Shown: one piece after another, positions 9,634 to 18,898 of the stretch
Position numbering within the stretch: position 1 is the first letter of the stretch
How the letters are laid out: each line of letters begins with the position of its first letter
Assembly: GCA_938046585.1 (NCBI GenBank)
Contig: CALIWR010000012.1
Span: forward strand, 1 to 48,744
Reading direction: 5' to 3'
DNA: 48,744 nucleotides
Origin: an uncultured Propionibacteriaceae bacterium
Lineage (GTDB): Bacteria; Actinomycetota; Actinomycetes; Propionibacteriales; Propionibacteriaceae
Position numbers and translations under genes: made by a program
Notes under the pieces: model-generated
What the model saw: only the letters and a program-made list of their open reading frames with translations
What the model was told of the DNA's origin: nothing
Database searches by the model: none

Positions 9634-9639
9634 TAAGGT
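9634..9639 (+). promoter_or_regulatory. -10 box (TAAGGT), leaderless mfd start
   Basis: TAAGGT is followed by seven bases and GTG 9647. No ribosome site is present, consistent with a leaderless message and supporting this start. Confidence 0.5.
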
Positions 9640-9646
9640 TCGGATC

Positions 9647-12600
9647 GTGGCAGTCCCCGGTCTTGTCCCTCTGATCGCCTCGGACCCGGTGGTGGCTCGT
9701 TGTGTCGCCGACGCGGCTGTTGGGCTGGCGGCGCTGGATATCACCGGCCCGGCGTCGTTGCGTCCGCTGCTGGCCGGGGCTTTGGCCGAGAGCCGGCCCC
9801 TGCTGCTGGTGACCAGCACCTACCGGGAGGCCGAGCAGCTGAGCGTCGAGGTGGCCTCGGTGGTCGGGCCAGAGCAGGTCGCCTACTACCCGGCCTGGGA
9901 GACTCTGCCCCACGAACGACTCTCGCCGCGCTCTGACACCGTGGGCCGGCGGCTGGCGGTGTTGCGGCGCCTGGCCGGGGCCGGGGAGGAACCAGCACCG
10001 CGGGTGGTGGTGGCCCCGGTCCGCTCGGTGCTCCAGCCGCAGGTGAGGGGGCTGGCCCAGATGCGCCCGGTTCGGGTCCAGACGGGCGTGGACTACGACC
10101 CGTCGCAGCTGGCGGCGGATCTGGTCGCTGCCGCGTACACCCGGGTCGACCTGGTGGAACGCCGCGGCGAGTTCGCGGTCCGCGGCGGGATCGTCGACAT
10201 CTTCCCGCCGACCCTGGAACACCCGGTCCGGGTCGACTTCCTCGGCGACACGGTCGACGAGATCCGGGTCTTCGCCGTCGCCGACCAACGCTCCGGGGGC
10301 GAGACCCGAGCCGAAGTGATCGCCTACCCGTGCCGTGAGCTGCTTCTCACGCCGCAGGTCCGCCGGCGCGCCGCCCGGCTCGCCGAGCAGCATCCTGAAC
10401 TGGTTGAGATGCTGGACCGGATCGCCGCCGGTCACGCCGTGGACGGGATGGAGGCGTTGGCGCCGGCGCTAGTCGACGGGCTCGAGCTGCTGATCGATGT
10501 GGTCGCCCCCGACACCCTGGTGCTGGTTTGCGACCCGGAATTGGTCCGGAGCCGGGCAATCGACTTGGAAGCCACCTCGCAAGAATTCCTGCAGGCCTCC
10601 TGGGCGGCGGCCGCCGGCGGCGGGCAGGCCCCGATCGATCTGGGCGCCTCCGCGTACCAGCCGCTGGCCGAGGTTCGTTCCCGGGCTCTGGCCCGGGGCC
10701 TGCTGTGGTGGTCGCTCTCGCCTTTTGCCGCCGCCCCCGACCAGCAGCCCGATTCCTCGTACGCCGGGGACGGCGAGCTGGTTGACCTGTCCCAGATCGC
10801 CGTCGACGGGGTCGCCTCCCGGAGCCTGGCCGCGCAGTCGGTGGAGCCGTGGCGGGGAGACTCCGAGGCGGCGGTCCGCGACATCCGGGCCGATATCACC
10901 GAGGGCCTGGCAGTGGTGTTGACCGCGGAGGGCCGAGGCCTGGCCCAGCGGCTGGCCGAGGTAATGCAGGAGCACGGGATCGGGGCTACGCTTGTCGACC
11001 CGTTACAGGCCGCACCGCGCCCTGGGCTGGTCACCATCACCACTGCCGCGCTAGCCCATGGTTTCCGCTTCGACCGTCTCGGGCTGCGGTTGTACACCAC
11101 TGCTGACCTGGCCCAGGGGCAGGTTGCCGACAAGACCCAACGGCGGCTGCCGAGCCGCCGCAAGAATCAGATCGACCCGCTGGAGCTAGTCCCCGGCGAC
11201 CCGGTGGTGCACGAGCAGCACGGGGTCGGGCGCTATCGGGAACTGGTGCAGCGTACGGTCGCCGGCGCCACCCGTGAATACCTGGTGATCGAATACGCGC
11301 CGAGCAAACGGCACCAGCCCGGGGACCGGTTGTACGTGCCAATGGACCAGCTGGACCTGGTCACCCGCTACGTCGGCGGCGAGTCTCCGGCGCTGGACCG
11401 GATGGGTGGCGCCGACTGGAATAGACGCAAGTCCCGGGCCCGCAGGGCGGTCCGCCAGATCGCGGCCGAGCTCATCAAGCTGTACGCGGCCCGACAGGCC
11501 ACCCAGGGGCACGCCTTTGGTGCGGACACTGCCTGGCAGCGGGAATTGGAGGACTCCTTCAGCTATGTCGAGACCCCCGACCAGCTGGCCTGTATCGACG
11601 AGGTCAAGCGTGATATGGAGCGGGTTGTTCCGATGGATCGGCTGATCTGCGGCGACGTCGGCTACGGCAAGACGGAGATCGCGGTCCGGGCCGCGTTCAA
11701 GGCGGTCCAAGACGGCAAGCAGGTGGCGGTGCTGGTACCGACCACGCTGCTGGTGCAGCAGCACCACGCCACCTTCGCTGACCGGTATGCCAGCTACCCG
11801 GTGACCGTGGCGCCGCTGTCGCGGTTCCAGTCTGAGGCGGAGACCGCTAAGACCCTGGCAGGAGTCGCCAGCGGCGCGGTCGATGTGGTGGTCGGGACCC
11901 ATCGGCTGCTGTCGCAGGAGGTACGGTTCAACGACCTGGGGCTGGTAATCATCGACGAGGAGCAACGCTTTGGCGTCGAGCACAAGGAGGCGTTGAAGAG
12001 GCTACGTCTCAATGTTGATGTGCTGGCGATGAGCGCGACCCCGATCCCTCGCACCCTGGAGATGGCGATCACTGGTATCCGGGAGATGAGCGTGATCGCC
12101 ACCCCGCCGGAGGAGCGGCACCCGGTACTGACCTTCGCCGGCCCGTACGACGACCGCCAGGCGGTGGCCGCGATCCGGCGCGAACTCGCCCGCGAGGGTC
12201 AAGTCTTCTTCATCCACAACCGGGTCCAATCGATCCAGGCCACCGCGAGGCGGCTGGCTGAGCTGGTACCTGAGGCCCGGGTGGTGACCGCGCACGGCCG
12301 GATGAGCGAGCGCGAGCTGGAACAGGTGATGGTCGACTTCTGGGAGCGACGCGCTGACGTCCTGGTCTGTACCACGATCGTCGAGGCCGGCCTGGACATT
12401 GCCACTGCCAACACCTTGCTAATCGAGCGGGCCGACCTGATGGGGCTGTCGCAGCTGCACCAGCTACGGGGCCGGGTCGGGCGCGGGCGCGACCGGGGCT
12501 ATGCGTATTTCTTCTACCCCCCGGACAAGACCCTCACCGAGACCGCCCATGGTCGGCTGGCGACGATGGCCGCCCATACCGACCTGGGTGCCGGGATGGC

Positions 12601-13234
12601 GATCGCGATGAAGGACCTCGAGATCCGCGGGGCCGGGAACTTGCTCGGCGGCGAGCAGTCTGGCCACATCGCCGATGTCGGCTTCGATCTGTACCTGCGG
12701 CTGGTCGGGGAGGCGGTGGAGGAGTTCCGTGGTGACGCGGCCGAGCCGGAGCCACAGCTGCGGATCGAGCTGCCGGTCGAGGCACACCTGCCGACCGACT
12801 ATGTGGAATCGGAACGGTTGCGGCTGGAGATGTACAAACGGCTTGCCCAGATCCGTACCGAGGCCGATCTGGCCGCGGTCAGATCGGAACTGAGTGACCG
12901 CTACGGTGAGCCGCCGGAGCCGGTACGGGCGCTGCTGGAGGTGGCCCGGTTCCGGTTGTTGTGCCGCGACGCCCACGTCGATGAGGTGGTCGCCCAGGGC
13001 AAATACACGCGTTTCGCCCCGGCCGGGCTGCCTGATTCACGGCAGCTACGGCTGCGGCGGATCTACCCCGGGTCGATCATCAAGGACAGCCACATCCTGG
13101 TACCGACCCCGATGACCGACACCATGCCGCGTCGACCCGTGGCCGGGCCAGAGATTGTGGACTGGGCCAGCGCTGTCGTAACCGGGATCTACGCGTCGAC
13201 AGCACCGGACACGATCCGCGACGCCGCCCAGTAG
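9647..13234 (+). CDS. mfd: Transcription-repair coupling factor
   Basis: A 1195-aa Mfd that displaces stalled RNA polymerase and recruits UvrA. Order: UvrB-homology region (from about residue 30, with AYYPAWETLPHERLSPRSD), the RNA-polymerase-interacting CarD-like domain (DPVVHEQHGVGRYREL, near 515), then the superfamily 2 translocase with Walker A ICGDVGYGKTEIA (near 668), DEEQ box, and TRG/motif VI QLRGRVGRGRDRGYAYFFY (near 940). The C-terminal TRCF domain follows. GTG 9647 gives the usual length. Transcribed divergently from the ABC operon. Confidence 0.96.
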   Translation: MAVPGLVPLIASDPVVARCVADAAVGLAALDITGPASLRPLLAGALAESRPLLLVTSTYREAEQLSVEVASVVGPEQVAYYPAWETLPHERLSPRSDTVGRRLAVLRRLAGAGEEPAPRVVVAPVRSVLQPQVRGLAQMRPVRVQTGVDYDPSQLAADLVAAAYTRVDLVERRGEFAVRGGIVDIFPPTLEHPVRVDFLGDTVDEIRVFAVADQRSGGETRAEVIAYPCRELLLTPQVRRRAARLAEQHPELVEMLDRIAAGHAVDGMEALAPALVDGLELLIDVVAPDTLVLVCDPELVRSRAIDLEATSQEFLQASWAAAAGGGQAPIDLGASAYQPLAEVRSRALARGLLWWSLSPFAAAPDQQPDSSYAGDGELVDLSQIAVDGVASRSLAAQSVEPWRGDSEAAVRDIRADITEGLAVVLTAEGRGLAQRLAEVMQEHGIGATLVDPLQAAPRPGLVTITTAALAHGFRFDRLGLRLYTTADLAQGQVADKTQRRLPSRRKNQIDPLELVPGDPVVHEQHGVGRYRELVQRTVAGATREYLVIEYAPSKRHQPGDRLYVPMDQLDLVTRYVGGESPALDRMGGADWNRRKSRARRAVRQIAAELIKLYAARQATQGHAFGADTAWQRELEDSFSYVETPDQLACIDEVKRDMERVVPMDRLICGDVGYGKTEIAVRAAFKAVQDGKQVAVLVPTTLLVQQHHATFADRYASYPVTVAPLSRFQSEAETAKTLAGVASGAVDVVVGTHRLLSQEVRFNDLGLVIIDEEQRFGVEHKEALKRLRLNVDVLAMSATPIPRTLEMAITGIREMSVIATPPEERHPVLTFAGPYDDRQAVAAIRRELAREGQVFFIHNRVQSIQATARRLAELVPEARVVTAHGRMSERELEQVMVDFWERRADVLVCTTIVEAGLDIATANTLLIERADLMGLSQLHQLRGRVGRGRDRGYAYFFYPPDKTLTETAHGRLATMAAHTDLGAGMAIAMKDLEIRGAGNLLGGEQSGHIADVGFDLYLRLVGEAVEEFRGDAAEPEPQLRIELPVEAHLPTDYVESERLRLEMYKRLAQIRTEADLAAVRSELSDRYGEPPEPVRALLEVARFRLLCRDAHVDEVVAQGKYTRFAPAGLPDSRQLRLRRIYPGSIIKDSHILVPTPMTDTMPRRPVAGPEIVDWASAVVTGIYASTAPDTIRDAAQ

Positions 13235-13237
13235 GGT
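13232..13237 (+). promoter_or_regulatory. -10 box (TAGGGT) before the lipoprotein/mazG pair
   Basis: TAGGGT overlaps the end of mfd (its stop ends at 13234) and lies 24 bases before GTG 13262, leaving room for the strong GGAGGTGA ribosome site. Confidence 0.45.
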
Positions 13238-13261
13238 GGGAGTCGACTTCGGAGGTGAATC

Positions 13262-13783
13262 GTGAAGCCCGTACGTGCTGCCGTGTCGGCGTTGGCCCTG
13301 GTGCTGGCCCTGCTGCTGGGTGCCTGCGCCCAGGACTCGGGCAGTCCAGGAACCGGGATGGTGGTCAATGGGGTGGCGATCCCGGCCCGCACCATCGATC
13401 GGCTCACAGCGGCGGTGGAACGGGTTATCCATGGCAGCCGTGGCGACGCCCTCGACATCGTGGTTTCCAACCTGGTGGTCGGCCAACTCGCCGACCAGAC
13501 GATCCGGGAGCGGAATCTGGACATCACCCAGGCCGACGTCGACGCCGTGATTGCGAAGTCGCGGATGCGTGAGGTGGCGGCTGACCCGCAGGCCAACCCT
13601 GTCGCCCAGGCCTATGGCCGCTGGACCGTGGTTACCGGGCACCTGACCGAGCAGGACCAGATCGATTTGGGTAGCCACCTGACGGTGACCCTCAACCCCC
13701 GCTACGGGGTGTGGGACATGCAGGGTTTCCGGGTGGACCAGGCTCCCGGCTCGTTGTCACGGCTGGACCCGTACGTCCCGTGA
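13262..13783 (+). CDS. SurA N-terminal-like lipoprotein
   Basis: A 173-aa exported protein. The signal peptide is hydrophobic (VSALALVLALLL) and ends in lipobox LLGAC with Cys22, so it should be lipid-anchored on the outer face of the membrane. The mature part resembles the SurA N-terminal chaperone domain (VVNGVAIPARTIDRL, then NLVVGQLADQTIRERNLDIT). There is no parvulin isomerase domain. A gene like this between mfd and mazG is usual in actinobacteria. GTG 13262 has a GGAGGTGA site. It overlaps mazG by GTGA. Confidence 0.8.
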   Translation: MKPVRAAVSALALVLALLLGACAQDSGSPGTGMVVNGVAIPARTIDRLTAAVERVIHGSRGDALDIVVSNLVVGQLADQTIRERNLDITQADVDAVIAKSRMREVAADPQANPVAQAYGRWTVVTGHLTEQDQIDLGSHLTVTLNPRYGVWDMQGFRVDQAPGSLSRLDPYVP

Positions 13784-14409
13784 CCGGCGTCGAGCAGCTC
13801 GACCGGCTGCTGGAGGTGATGCACGCCCTGCGCCGGGGCTGCCCCTGGGACGCCGACCAGACCCACCGCTCGCTGCTGCACTACCTGGTCGAGGAGACCG
13901 CCGAGGTGGTGGACGCCGTCGAGACCGGCACCGACGCTGACCTACGCGAGGAATTGGGGGATTTGCTGCTGCAGGTGGTCTTCCACTGCGAGATCGCGTC
14001 CGAAAGGGGAGCCTTCACGATCGCGGAGGTGGCAGGCCAGATCAGCGACAAATTGGTCGCGCGACATCCGTACGTGTTCTGCGGCGAGGCCATCCCCGAT
14101 GACCTCAACCAGTCCTGGGAGCAGCGCAAACGCGCCGAGAAGTCCCGGACCAGCGCCCTGGACGGGATCCCGGTCAGTATGCCGGTGCTGGCTCGGGCCG
14201 CCAAGGTGATCGCCCGAGCCCGGGCGCACCAGGTCCCGGTCGACCTGCCCGACGAACCACTGGACGAGGCCGGCTACGGCGCCGCGGTGCTGGCGCTGAC
14301 CGCCCGGGCCCAGGCCTGCGGCCTCGACCCGGAACAGGATCTGCGGTCCGCGCTGCGCGAACTGGAGGATCAGGTCCGCCAGGCTGAGCGGCCCCAGCCC
14401 GACAGTTGA
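13780..14409 (+). CDS. mazG: MazG nucleoside triphosphate pyrophosphohydrolase
   Basis: A 209-aa MazG that hydrolyses NTPs, including aberrant ones, to NMP and pyrophosphate. It carries LLEVMHALRRGCPWDADQT, HYLVEETAEVVDAV and REELGDLLLQVVFHCEIA, whose Glu/Asp residues bind Mg2+. It is a single-MazG-domain, shorter actinobacterial form. GTG 13780 is fixed by its GTGA overlap with the lipoprotein gene. Confidence 0.92.
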   Translation: MTGVEQLDRLLEVMHALRRGCPWDADQTHRSLLHYLVEETAEVVDAVETGTDADLREELGDLLLQVVFHCEIASERGAFTIAEVAGQISDKLVARHPYVFCGEAIPDDLNQSWEQRKRAEKSRTSALDGIPVSMPVLARAAKVIARARAHQVPVDLPDEPLDEAGYGAAVLALTARAQACGLDPEQDLRSALRELEDQVRQAERPQPDS

Positions 14410-14482
14410 CCGGGCTGCCCATCCACACCTGCCGCTCTGGGGCCGGGGCGGTTCGATGACGCTCGGGGATGTGCGTGATTTC

Positions 14483-14488
14483 TATTGT
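14483..14488 (+). promoter_or_regulatory. -10 box (TATTGT) upstream of eno
   Basis: TATTGT lies about 75 nt before the eno GTG, inside the 153-bp mazG-eno gap. The leader ends with AAAGGG. I see nothing else definite in this gap. Confidence 0.4.
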
Positions 14489-14562
14489 CTGGTGTATGTC
14501 GTTTCCAGGTTCAGCCGGATAAGCTGGACCTGTTCTTGTTCCTGCGACGAAAGGGCACATCT

Positions 14563-15852
14563 GTGGCCAGCATCGACTACATCGAGGCGCGTGAGATTCT
14601 CGATTCCCGGGGCAACCCGACCATCGAGGTCCAGGTTGTCCTGGAGGACGGCAGCCAGGGGCGCGCCGGGGTCCCGTCGGGGGCTTCGACCGGGGCCTTC
14701 GAGGCCGTCGAATTGCGCGACGGCGACCAGTCTCGCTACGGCGGCAAGGGAGTACTCACCGCCGTCGACAATGTGATGGGCCAGATCGCGCCCGAACTGG
14801 AGGACTTCGACGCCTCCGAGCAGCGCGTTATCGATGAGACGATGATCGCGCTCGACGGTTCCGAGAATAAGAACAAGCTGGGCGCGAACGCGATCTTGGG
14901 GGTCTCGCTGGCCGTGGCGCACGCCGCCGCTGAGTCAGCCGAGCTGCCGCTGTACCGCTACGTCGGTGGCCCGAATGCACACGTGCTCCCGGTCCCGATG
15001 ATGAATATCCTCAACGGCGGCTCCCACGCTGATTCCAATGTCGACGTGCAAGAGTTCATGATCGCCCCGATCGGCGCCAGCTCCTTCCGGGAGGCCCTGG
15101 AGTGGGGGGCCCGGGTCTACCACTCGCTGAAGAAGGTACTCAAGGATCGGGGCCTGGCCACCGGACTGGGGGATGAGGGCGGCTTCGCCCCGAACCTGGA
15201 CTCGAACCGGGCCGCTTTGGACCTGATCATCGAGGCGATCCAGGCGGCCGGGTTGGAGCCCGGCAGGCAGGTCGCGCTGGCTCTGGATGTCGCCGCCTCC
15301 GAGTTCCACAACGAGGACGGCACGTACACCTTCGAGGGCTCGGCCAAGAGCACCGATCAGATGATCGCCATCTACCAGGAGTGGATCGACGCCTACCCGC
15401 TGGTTTCGATCGAGGACCCGCTGAACGAGGAGGATTGGGACGGCTGGGTCGCGTTCACTGCCCAGGTCGGTGACCGGATCCAGGTGGTCGGCGATGACCT
15501 GTTCGTGACGAACCCGAAGCGCCTGGCGAAAGGCATCGAGCTGCAGGCCGGTAACGCGCTGCTGGTGAAGGTCAACCAGATCGGTTCCCTGACCGAGACC
15601 CTAGATGCCGTCGATCTGGCTCACCGCAGCGGCTTCCGCTGCATGATGAGCCACCGTTCGGGTGAGACCGAAGACGTCACCATCGCTGACCTGGCGGTGG
15701 CGACTAACTGTGGCCAGATCAAGACCGGTGCCCCGGCCAGGTCGGAGCGGGTAGCGAAGTACAACCAGCTGCTGCGGATCGAGGACGACCTGGACGAGGC
15801 CGCGACCTACGCGGGCGCCTCCGCCTTCCCGCGGTTCCAGGCCCGCTCCTGA
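14563..15852 (+). CDS. eno: Enolase
   Basis: A 429-aa enolase, converting 2-phosphoglycerate to phosphoenolpyruvate in glycolysis. All landmarks are present: AREILDSRGNPTIEVQV, GVPSGASTGAFEAVELRDGD, ANAILGVSLA, LGDEGGFAPNL, SIEDPLNEEDWDGW, the catalytic lysine in LVKVNQIGSLTET, and MMSHRSGETED. GTG 14563, preceded by AAAGGG, gives the family N-terminus; the in-frame TTG at 14485 would add residues not seen in enolases. Confidence 0.97.
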   Translation: MASIDYIEAREILDSRGNPTIEVQVVLEDGSQGRAGVPSGASTGAFEAVELRDGDQSRYGGKGVLTAVDNVMGQIAPELEDFDASEQRVIDETMIALDGSENKNKLGANAILGVSLAVAHAAAESAELPLYRYVGGPNAHVLPVPMMNILNGGSHADSNVDVQEFMIAPIGASSFREALEWGARVYHSLKKVLKDRGLATGLGDEGGFAPNLDSNRAALDLIIEAIQAAGLEPGRQVALALDVAASEFHNEDGTYTFEGSAKSTDQMIAIYQEWIDAYPLVSIEDPLNEEDWDGWVAFTAQVGDRIQVVGDDLFVTNPKRLAKGIELQAGNALLVKVNQIGSLTETLDAVDLAHRSGFRCMMSHRSGETEDVTIADLAVATNCGQIKTGAPARSERVAKYNQLLRIEDDLDEAATYAGASAFPRFQARS

Positions 15853-15866
15853 TTGGCTGACCACCG

Positions 15867-16481
15867 ATGACGCAGGGGCGGCGAGGTTCTCGCGGCAGCA
15901 GCGGGCCGGGTCGGGCGACGTCTCGACCCGGTGCCCCGCGGCAGCGGCGTACCTCCCGCCCCTGCGTCACCCAGGAGCCGCAGCCGGAGAGACCACAGTT
16001 GCGGCTGCCCCAGATCAGTCTGGGCGTGACCCGGCGCGCGATCGCGCTGGCGGTGGTGTTGGCGATCCTGGCCTTGAGTTATATCGGTTCGCTGCGGCTG
16101 TACCTCGAGCAGCAGAACGAGATCGCGGTCGCCCGCCAGCAGATCGCGGAACGGTCGGCTGCGGTCGCCCGGCTCAGCGACGAGTTGAAGCGGTGGGACG
16201 ACCCCGACTATGTCAAGGCTCAGGCCCGGGATCGGCTGGGCTGGGTGGTCCCCGGCGAGATCGGATACCGGGTGATCGGCCCTGACGGCAAGGTGATGAG
16301 CGGTCAGGTCGGCTCAATCAAGGGCACCAACGACCCTGAGAACCAGTCGTGGTACGAGAAGCTCTGGTCGTCGGTGCAAGCCGCCGACCAGCCGGCCCCG
16401 GCAGCTCCCACCCCGAGGTCGGCCGGGGTTGTCACCCCGCCGCCGGCCACGGCACCCTCGGCATCTCCATCCAGACGATGA
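15867..16481 (+). CDS. FtsB/DivIC-like septum formation initiator
   Basis: A 204-aa bitopic membrane protein of the FtsB/DivIC family, expected in the FtsQLB divisome complex. A basic, Arg/Pro-rich cytoplasmic tail (1-55) precedes one transmembrane segment (about 58-77), then a coiled coil (LYLEQQNEIAVARQQIAERS) and the conserved WDDPDYVKAQARDRLGWVVPGE. The C-terminus is a Pro/Ala-rich tail. It sits 14 bases after eno and overlaps DUF501 by ATGA, the usual actinobacterial order. Confidence 0.87.
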   Translation: MTQGRRGSRGSSGPGRATSRPGAPRQRRTSRPCVTQEPQPERPQLRLPQISLGVTRRAIALAVVLAILALSYIGSLRLYLEQQNEIAVARQQIAERSAAVARLSDELKRWDDPDYVKAQARDRLGWVVPGEIGYRVIGPDGKVMSGQVGSIKGTNDPENQSWYEKLWSSVQAADQPAPAAPTPRSAGVVTPPPATAPSASPSRR

Positions 16482-16993
16482 TCCCAGTTTCAGCAGAGGA
16501 CGCCGCCGCTATCGAGGCCCAACTGGGTCGTACCCCGCGGGCCATGGCCGGCGTTGCCTGGCGCTGCCCCTGCGGGCGCCCGGGAGTGGTCGCCACCCGG
16601 CCCCGGCTTCCGAACGGGGATCCGTTCCCCACGACGTACTACCTGACGTGCCCGCGGGCCCAGGCTGCCTGCTCGACGCTGGAGTCGAGTGGCCTCATGC
16701 GGGAGATGGCCGACCGGCTTGTCGCCGACGGGCAGTTACGCGCCCAGTACGCCGCGGCGCACCGGGCCTATCTCGCCGACCGGGAACGCCTGGCCGAGGG
16801 TGAGGTGCCCGAGATCGCCGGGATCAGCGCTGGGGGGATGCCTGACCGGGTGAAATGTCTTCATGCGCTGCTCGGTCATGCCCTGGCCGCTGGTCCTGGG
16901 GTGAACCCGTTGGGCGACGAGGTGGCCGAGCGGCTGGGCCGGTTCTGGGAGCACCCCTGTCTGGGCGAGGAACAGTGGTGCGGGCAGCGGTAA
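16478..16993 (+). CDS. DUF501 domain protein
   Basis: A 171-aa conserved protein of unknown function. Two Cys-containing patches, WRCPCGRPGVV and YYLTCPRAQAACSTLESSG, are the family hallmark and may bind a metal. ATG 16478 overlaps the ftsB-like stop as ATGA. The 3' end overlaps ppx by 16 bases, so these genes are likely translationally coupled. Confidence 0.85.
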   Translation: MIPVSAEDAAAIEAQLGRTPRAMAGVAWRCPCGRPGVVATRPRLPNGDPFPTTYYLTCPRAQAACSTLESSGLMREMADRLVADGQLRAQYAAAHRAYLADRERLAEGEVPEIAGISAGGMPDRVKCLHALLGHALAAGPGVNPLGDEVAERLGRFWEHPCLGEEQWCGQR

Positions 16994-17898
16994 TCGATTG
17001 CGGCACCAACACGATCCGGCTGCTGGTCGCCGACGCCGCCCCTGACGGCGGGTTGGCGCAGGTGAGCCGAGCCCAGGAGCTGGTCCGGCTCGGGCAGGGT
17101 GTGGACGCCACTGGTGAATTCCACCCTGACGCCCTGGCCCGGACCTTCGCCGCAGTGGACCAGTTCGCCGCGGAGATCCGCCGGCTTGGGGCGCAGCGGC
17201 TGCGGTTCCTGGCCACCAGCGCTGCCCGCGATGTCCGCAATCGGCAGGACCTTCTCGACGGGGTCCGTGAGCGGCTCGGGGTCGAGGTGGAGGTGATCAG
17301 CGGCGACGCGGAGGCTCGGCTGTCCTTCCTGGGTGCCCTCTCGGGTGGCCCGGTCGCGGCTGGTCCGGTGTTGGTGGTGGACATCGGCGGCGGTTCCACG
17401 GAACTGATCCGGGGCACATTGGACGGGCGCGTGCAGCAGGCTCGGTCTCTGGATATCGGCTCGGTACGGCTGCGGGAACGTTATCTGCGCAACGATCCGC
17501 CACTGCCCAGTGAGGTGGGGCAGGCCCGCCGGCTGGTGTCCGAACTTCTCGACGGCTGCCCGGTGGAGTTGGCCGGCGCCCAAACCTGGATCGGGGTGGC
17601 AGGGACCGCAACCAGTCTGTCCGCGATCCACCAGGGCCTGACGACCGACTACGACCGGGTCCGGGTGCACGACTCGAAGGTCCCAGGCGCGCAGGTGGCC
17701 CGGCTCGCCGAGCGGCTGCTGGCGATGCCGGTGGCCGAGGTGCAGCGACGGTGGCCGATGCTGCAGCAGCTGCGGGCTGAGGTGATCTGCGCCGGGGCCC
17801 TGATCTGCGCCGAGGTGGCTCGGCGGGCCGGGCTGGAGATGACCGTGCGGGAGACTGACATCCTCGATGGTGCAACACTGGATCTGCTGCGTTCATGA
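16978..17898 (+). CDS. ppx: Exopolyphosphatase / pppGpp phosphohydrolase family
   Basis: A 306-aa Ppx/GppA protein of the actin-like ATPase fold. It would shorten polyphosphate or hydrolyse pppGpp; short actinobacterial forms can favour one or the other, which cannot be told here. Phosphate-binding loops AAVIDCGTNTIRLLVAD and VVDIGGGSTELI (near residue 135) are intact. GTG 16978 lies 7 bases after GAGG; the GTG just before it is an alternative. A tRNA gene starts 4 bases after the stop. Confidence 0.92.
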   Translation: MRAAVIDCGTNTIRLLVADAAPDGGLAQVSRAQELVRLGQGVDATGEFHPDALARTFAAVDQFAAEIRRLGAQRLRFLATSAARDVRNRQDLLDGVRERLGVEVEVISGDAEARLSFLGALSGGPVAAGPVLVVDIGGGSTELIRGTLDGRVQQARSLDIGSVRLRERYLRNDPPLPSEVGQARRLVSELLDGCPVELAGAQTWIGVAGTATSLSAIHQGLTTDYDRVRVHDSKVPGAQVARLAERLLAMPVAEVQRRWPMLQQLRAEVICAGALICAEVARRAGLEMTVRETDILDGATLDLLRS

Positions 17899-17902
17899 AC
17901 GC

Positions 17903-17976
17903 GCCCCTGTAGCCCAAGCGGTAGAGGCAGGCGGCTTAAACCCGCCACAGTGTGGGTTCAAATCCCACCAGGGGCA
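17903..17976 (+). tRNA. tRNA with anticodon UAA (Leu-type) and a short variable arm
   Basis: A 74-nt cloverleaf: acceptor GCCCCTG/CAGGGGC, anticodon stem GGCGG/CCGCC with loop CTTAAAC (anticodon TAA), and T arm GTGGG-TTCAAAT-CCCAC. CCA is not encoded. The variable region is only five bases (ACAGT), whereas normal tRNA-Leu is class II with a long arm. It should read UUA by its anticodon; leucine charging is not assured by this shape. Confidence 0.85.
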
Positions 17977-18021
17977 CCCTAGCCGGCCACGGGGAAGAAC
18001 CGGCTTGTCGGTGGTGTTGCC

Positions 18022-18027
18022 TACACT
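18022..18027 (+). promoter_or_regulatory. -10 box (TACACT) for the Bax1-I family gene
   Basis: TACACT lies 38 bases before ATG 18066, with AGGAGGCAGG as the intervening ribosome site. No convincing -35 is seen. Confidence 0.4.
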
Positions 18028-18065
18028 GGACCCATTACCCATGACGAGTCAGGAGGCAGGTTCCT

Positions 18066-18890
18066 ATGGCGAATCCTGTGCTTTCTCGGTCGGACGCATT
18101 CACGCACGACCGTGTGCCCCAGGCCTACGGCCAGCAGCCGTACGGGCATGGCCCCCAGGGGCCGTACCAGCAGCAGCCGGGTGTGCCGCCGTACACCGGT
18201 CAACCGGTCCAGCCGGCCGGGCTGATGACCATCGACGATGTGATCACCAAGAGTGCCCTCACCATCGGCCTGCTGATCCTCGTCGCTGTGGCCACCGCAA
18301 CGCTGATGCCGCTTCAGCTGATGCTGCCGGCCTTGGTGGTCTGTGGCATCGCAGCCTTCGTTGTTCCGCTGGTGGTCGCAGTCCGGCGCACCATCGGGCC
18401 GGTGCTGGCTTTCACCTTCGCGATCGTCGAGGGAGTCTTAGTCGGTTCCATGAGCATGGTCTTCGAGCGGTTCTACCCTGGCATCGTGATCCAGGCCGTA
18501 CTCGGCACCTTCGTCGCGGCCGGGGTCACCCTGGCGGCCTTCAAATTCGGCGGCTTCCGGCTGTCAGGCCGGTGGCGTCGGATCCTGATGCTGTCCACGA
18601 TCGGCGTGGTGGTCGCCAGCCTGCTGAGCCTGGTGTTGTCCTTCGTCGGGATCAACCTCGGCCTGTACGCCGGGGTTACTGGTCGGGTCGGCGCGCTGGC
18701 CTGGCTGTTCGCTGGCGCTGGCGCGGTCCTGGCCGTGTTCTCGCTGGTGGACGACTTCCAGTACATCGAAGAGGGGATCCGCGCCGGCGCACCGGCCAAG
18801 GAATCCTGGCGGGCAGCGTTCGGCCTGACCGTCACCATGGTCTGGCTTTACACCAACATCCTGCGGCTGCTGTCGTACATCCGCCGCTGA
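18066..18890 (+). CDS. Bax inhibitor-1/YccA family membrane protein
   Basis: A 274-aa membrane protein. The first 55 residues are a Gln/Pro/Tyr-rich cytoplasmic tail (YGQQPYGHGPQGPYQQQPG); seven hydrophobic helices follow from about residue 60 to the end. GAPAKESWRAAFGLTVTMVWLYTNILRLL at the C-terminus is typical of the actinobacterial branch. Bacterial members have been linked to calcium/proton leak; physiological role here is unknown. ATG 18066 has a strong AGGAGGCAGG site. Confidence 0.85.
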   Translation: MANPVLSRSDAFTHDRVPQAYGQQPYGHGPQGPYQQQPGVPPYTGQPVQPAGLMTIDDVITKSALTIGLLILVAVATATLMPLQLMLPALVVCGIAAFVVPLVVAVRRTIGPVLAFTFAIVEGVLVGSMSMVFERFYPGIVIQAVLGTFVAAGVTLAAFKFGGFRLSGRWRRILMLSTIGVVVASLLSLVLSFVGINLGLYAGVTGRVGALAWLFAGAGAVLAVFSLVDDFQYIEEGIRAGAPAKESWRAAFGLTVTMVWLYTNILRLLSYIRR

Positions 18891-18898
18891 GCCAAGAC

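Noticed and set aside
17903..17976. Phage attachment site at the tRNA gene
   Set aside because: No integrase is nearby and I see no duplicated 3' tRNA end in the window.
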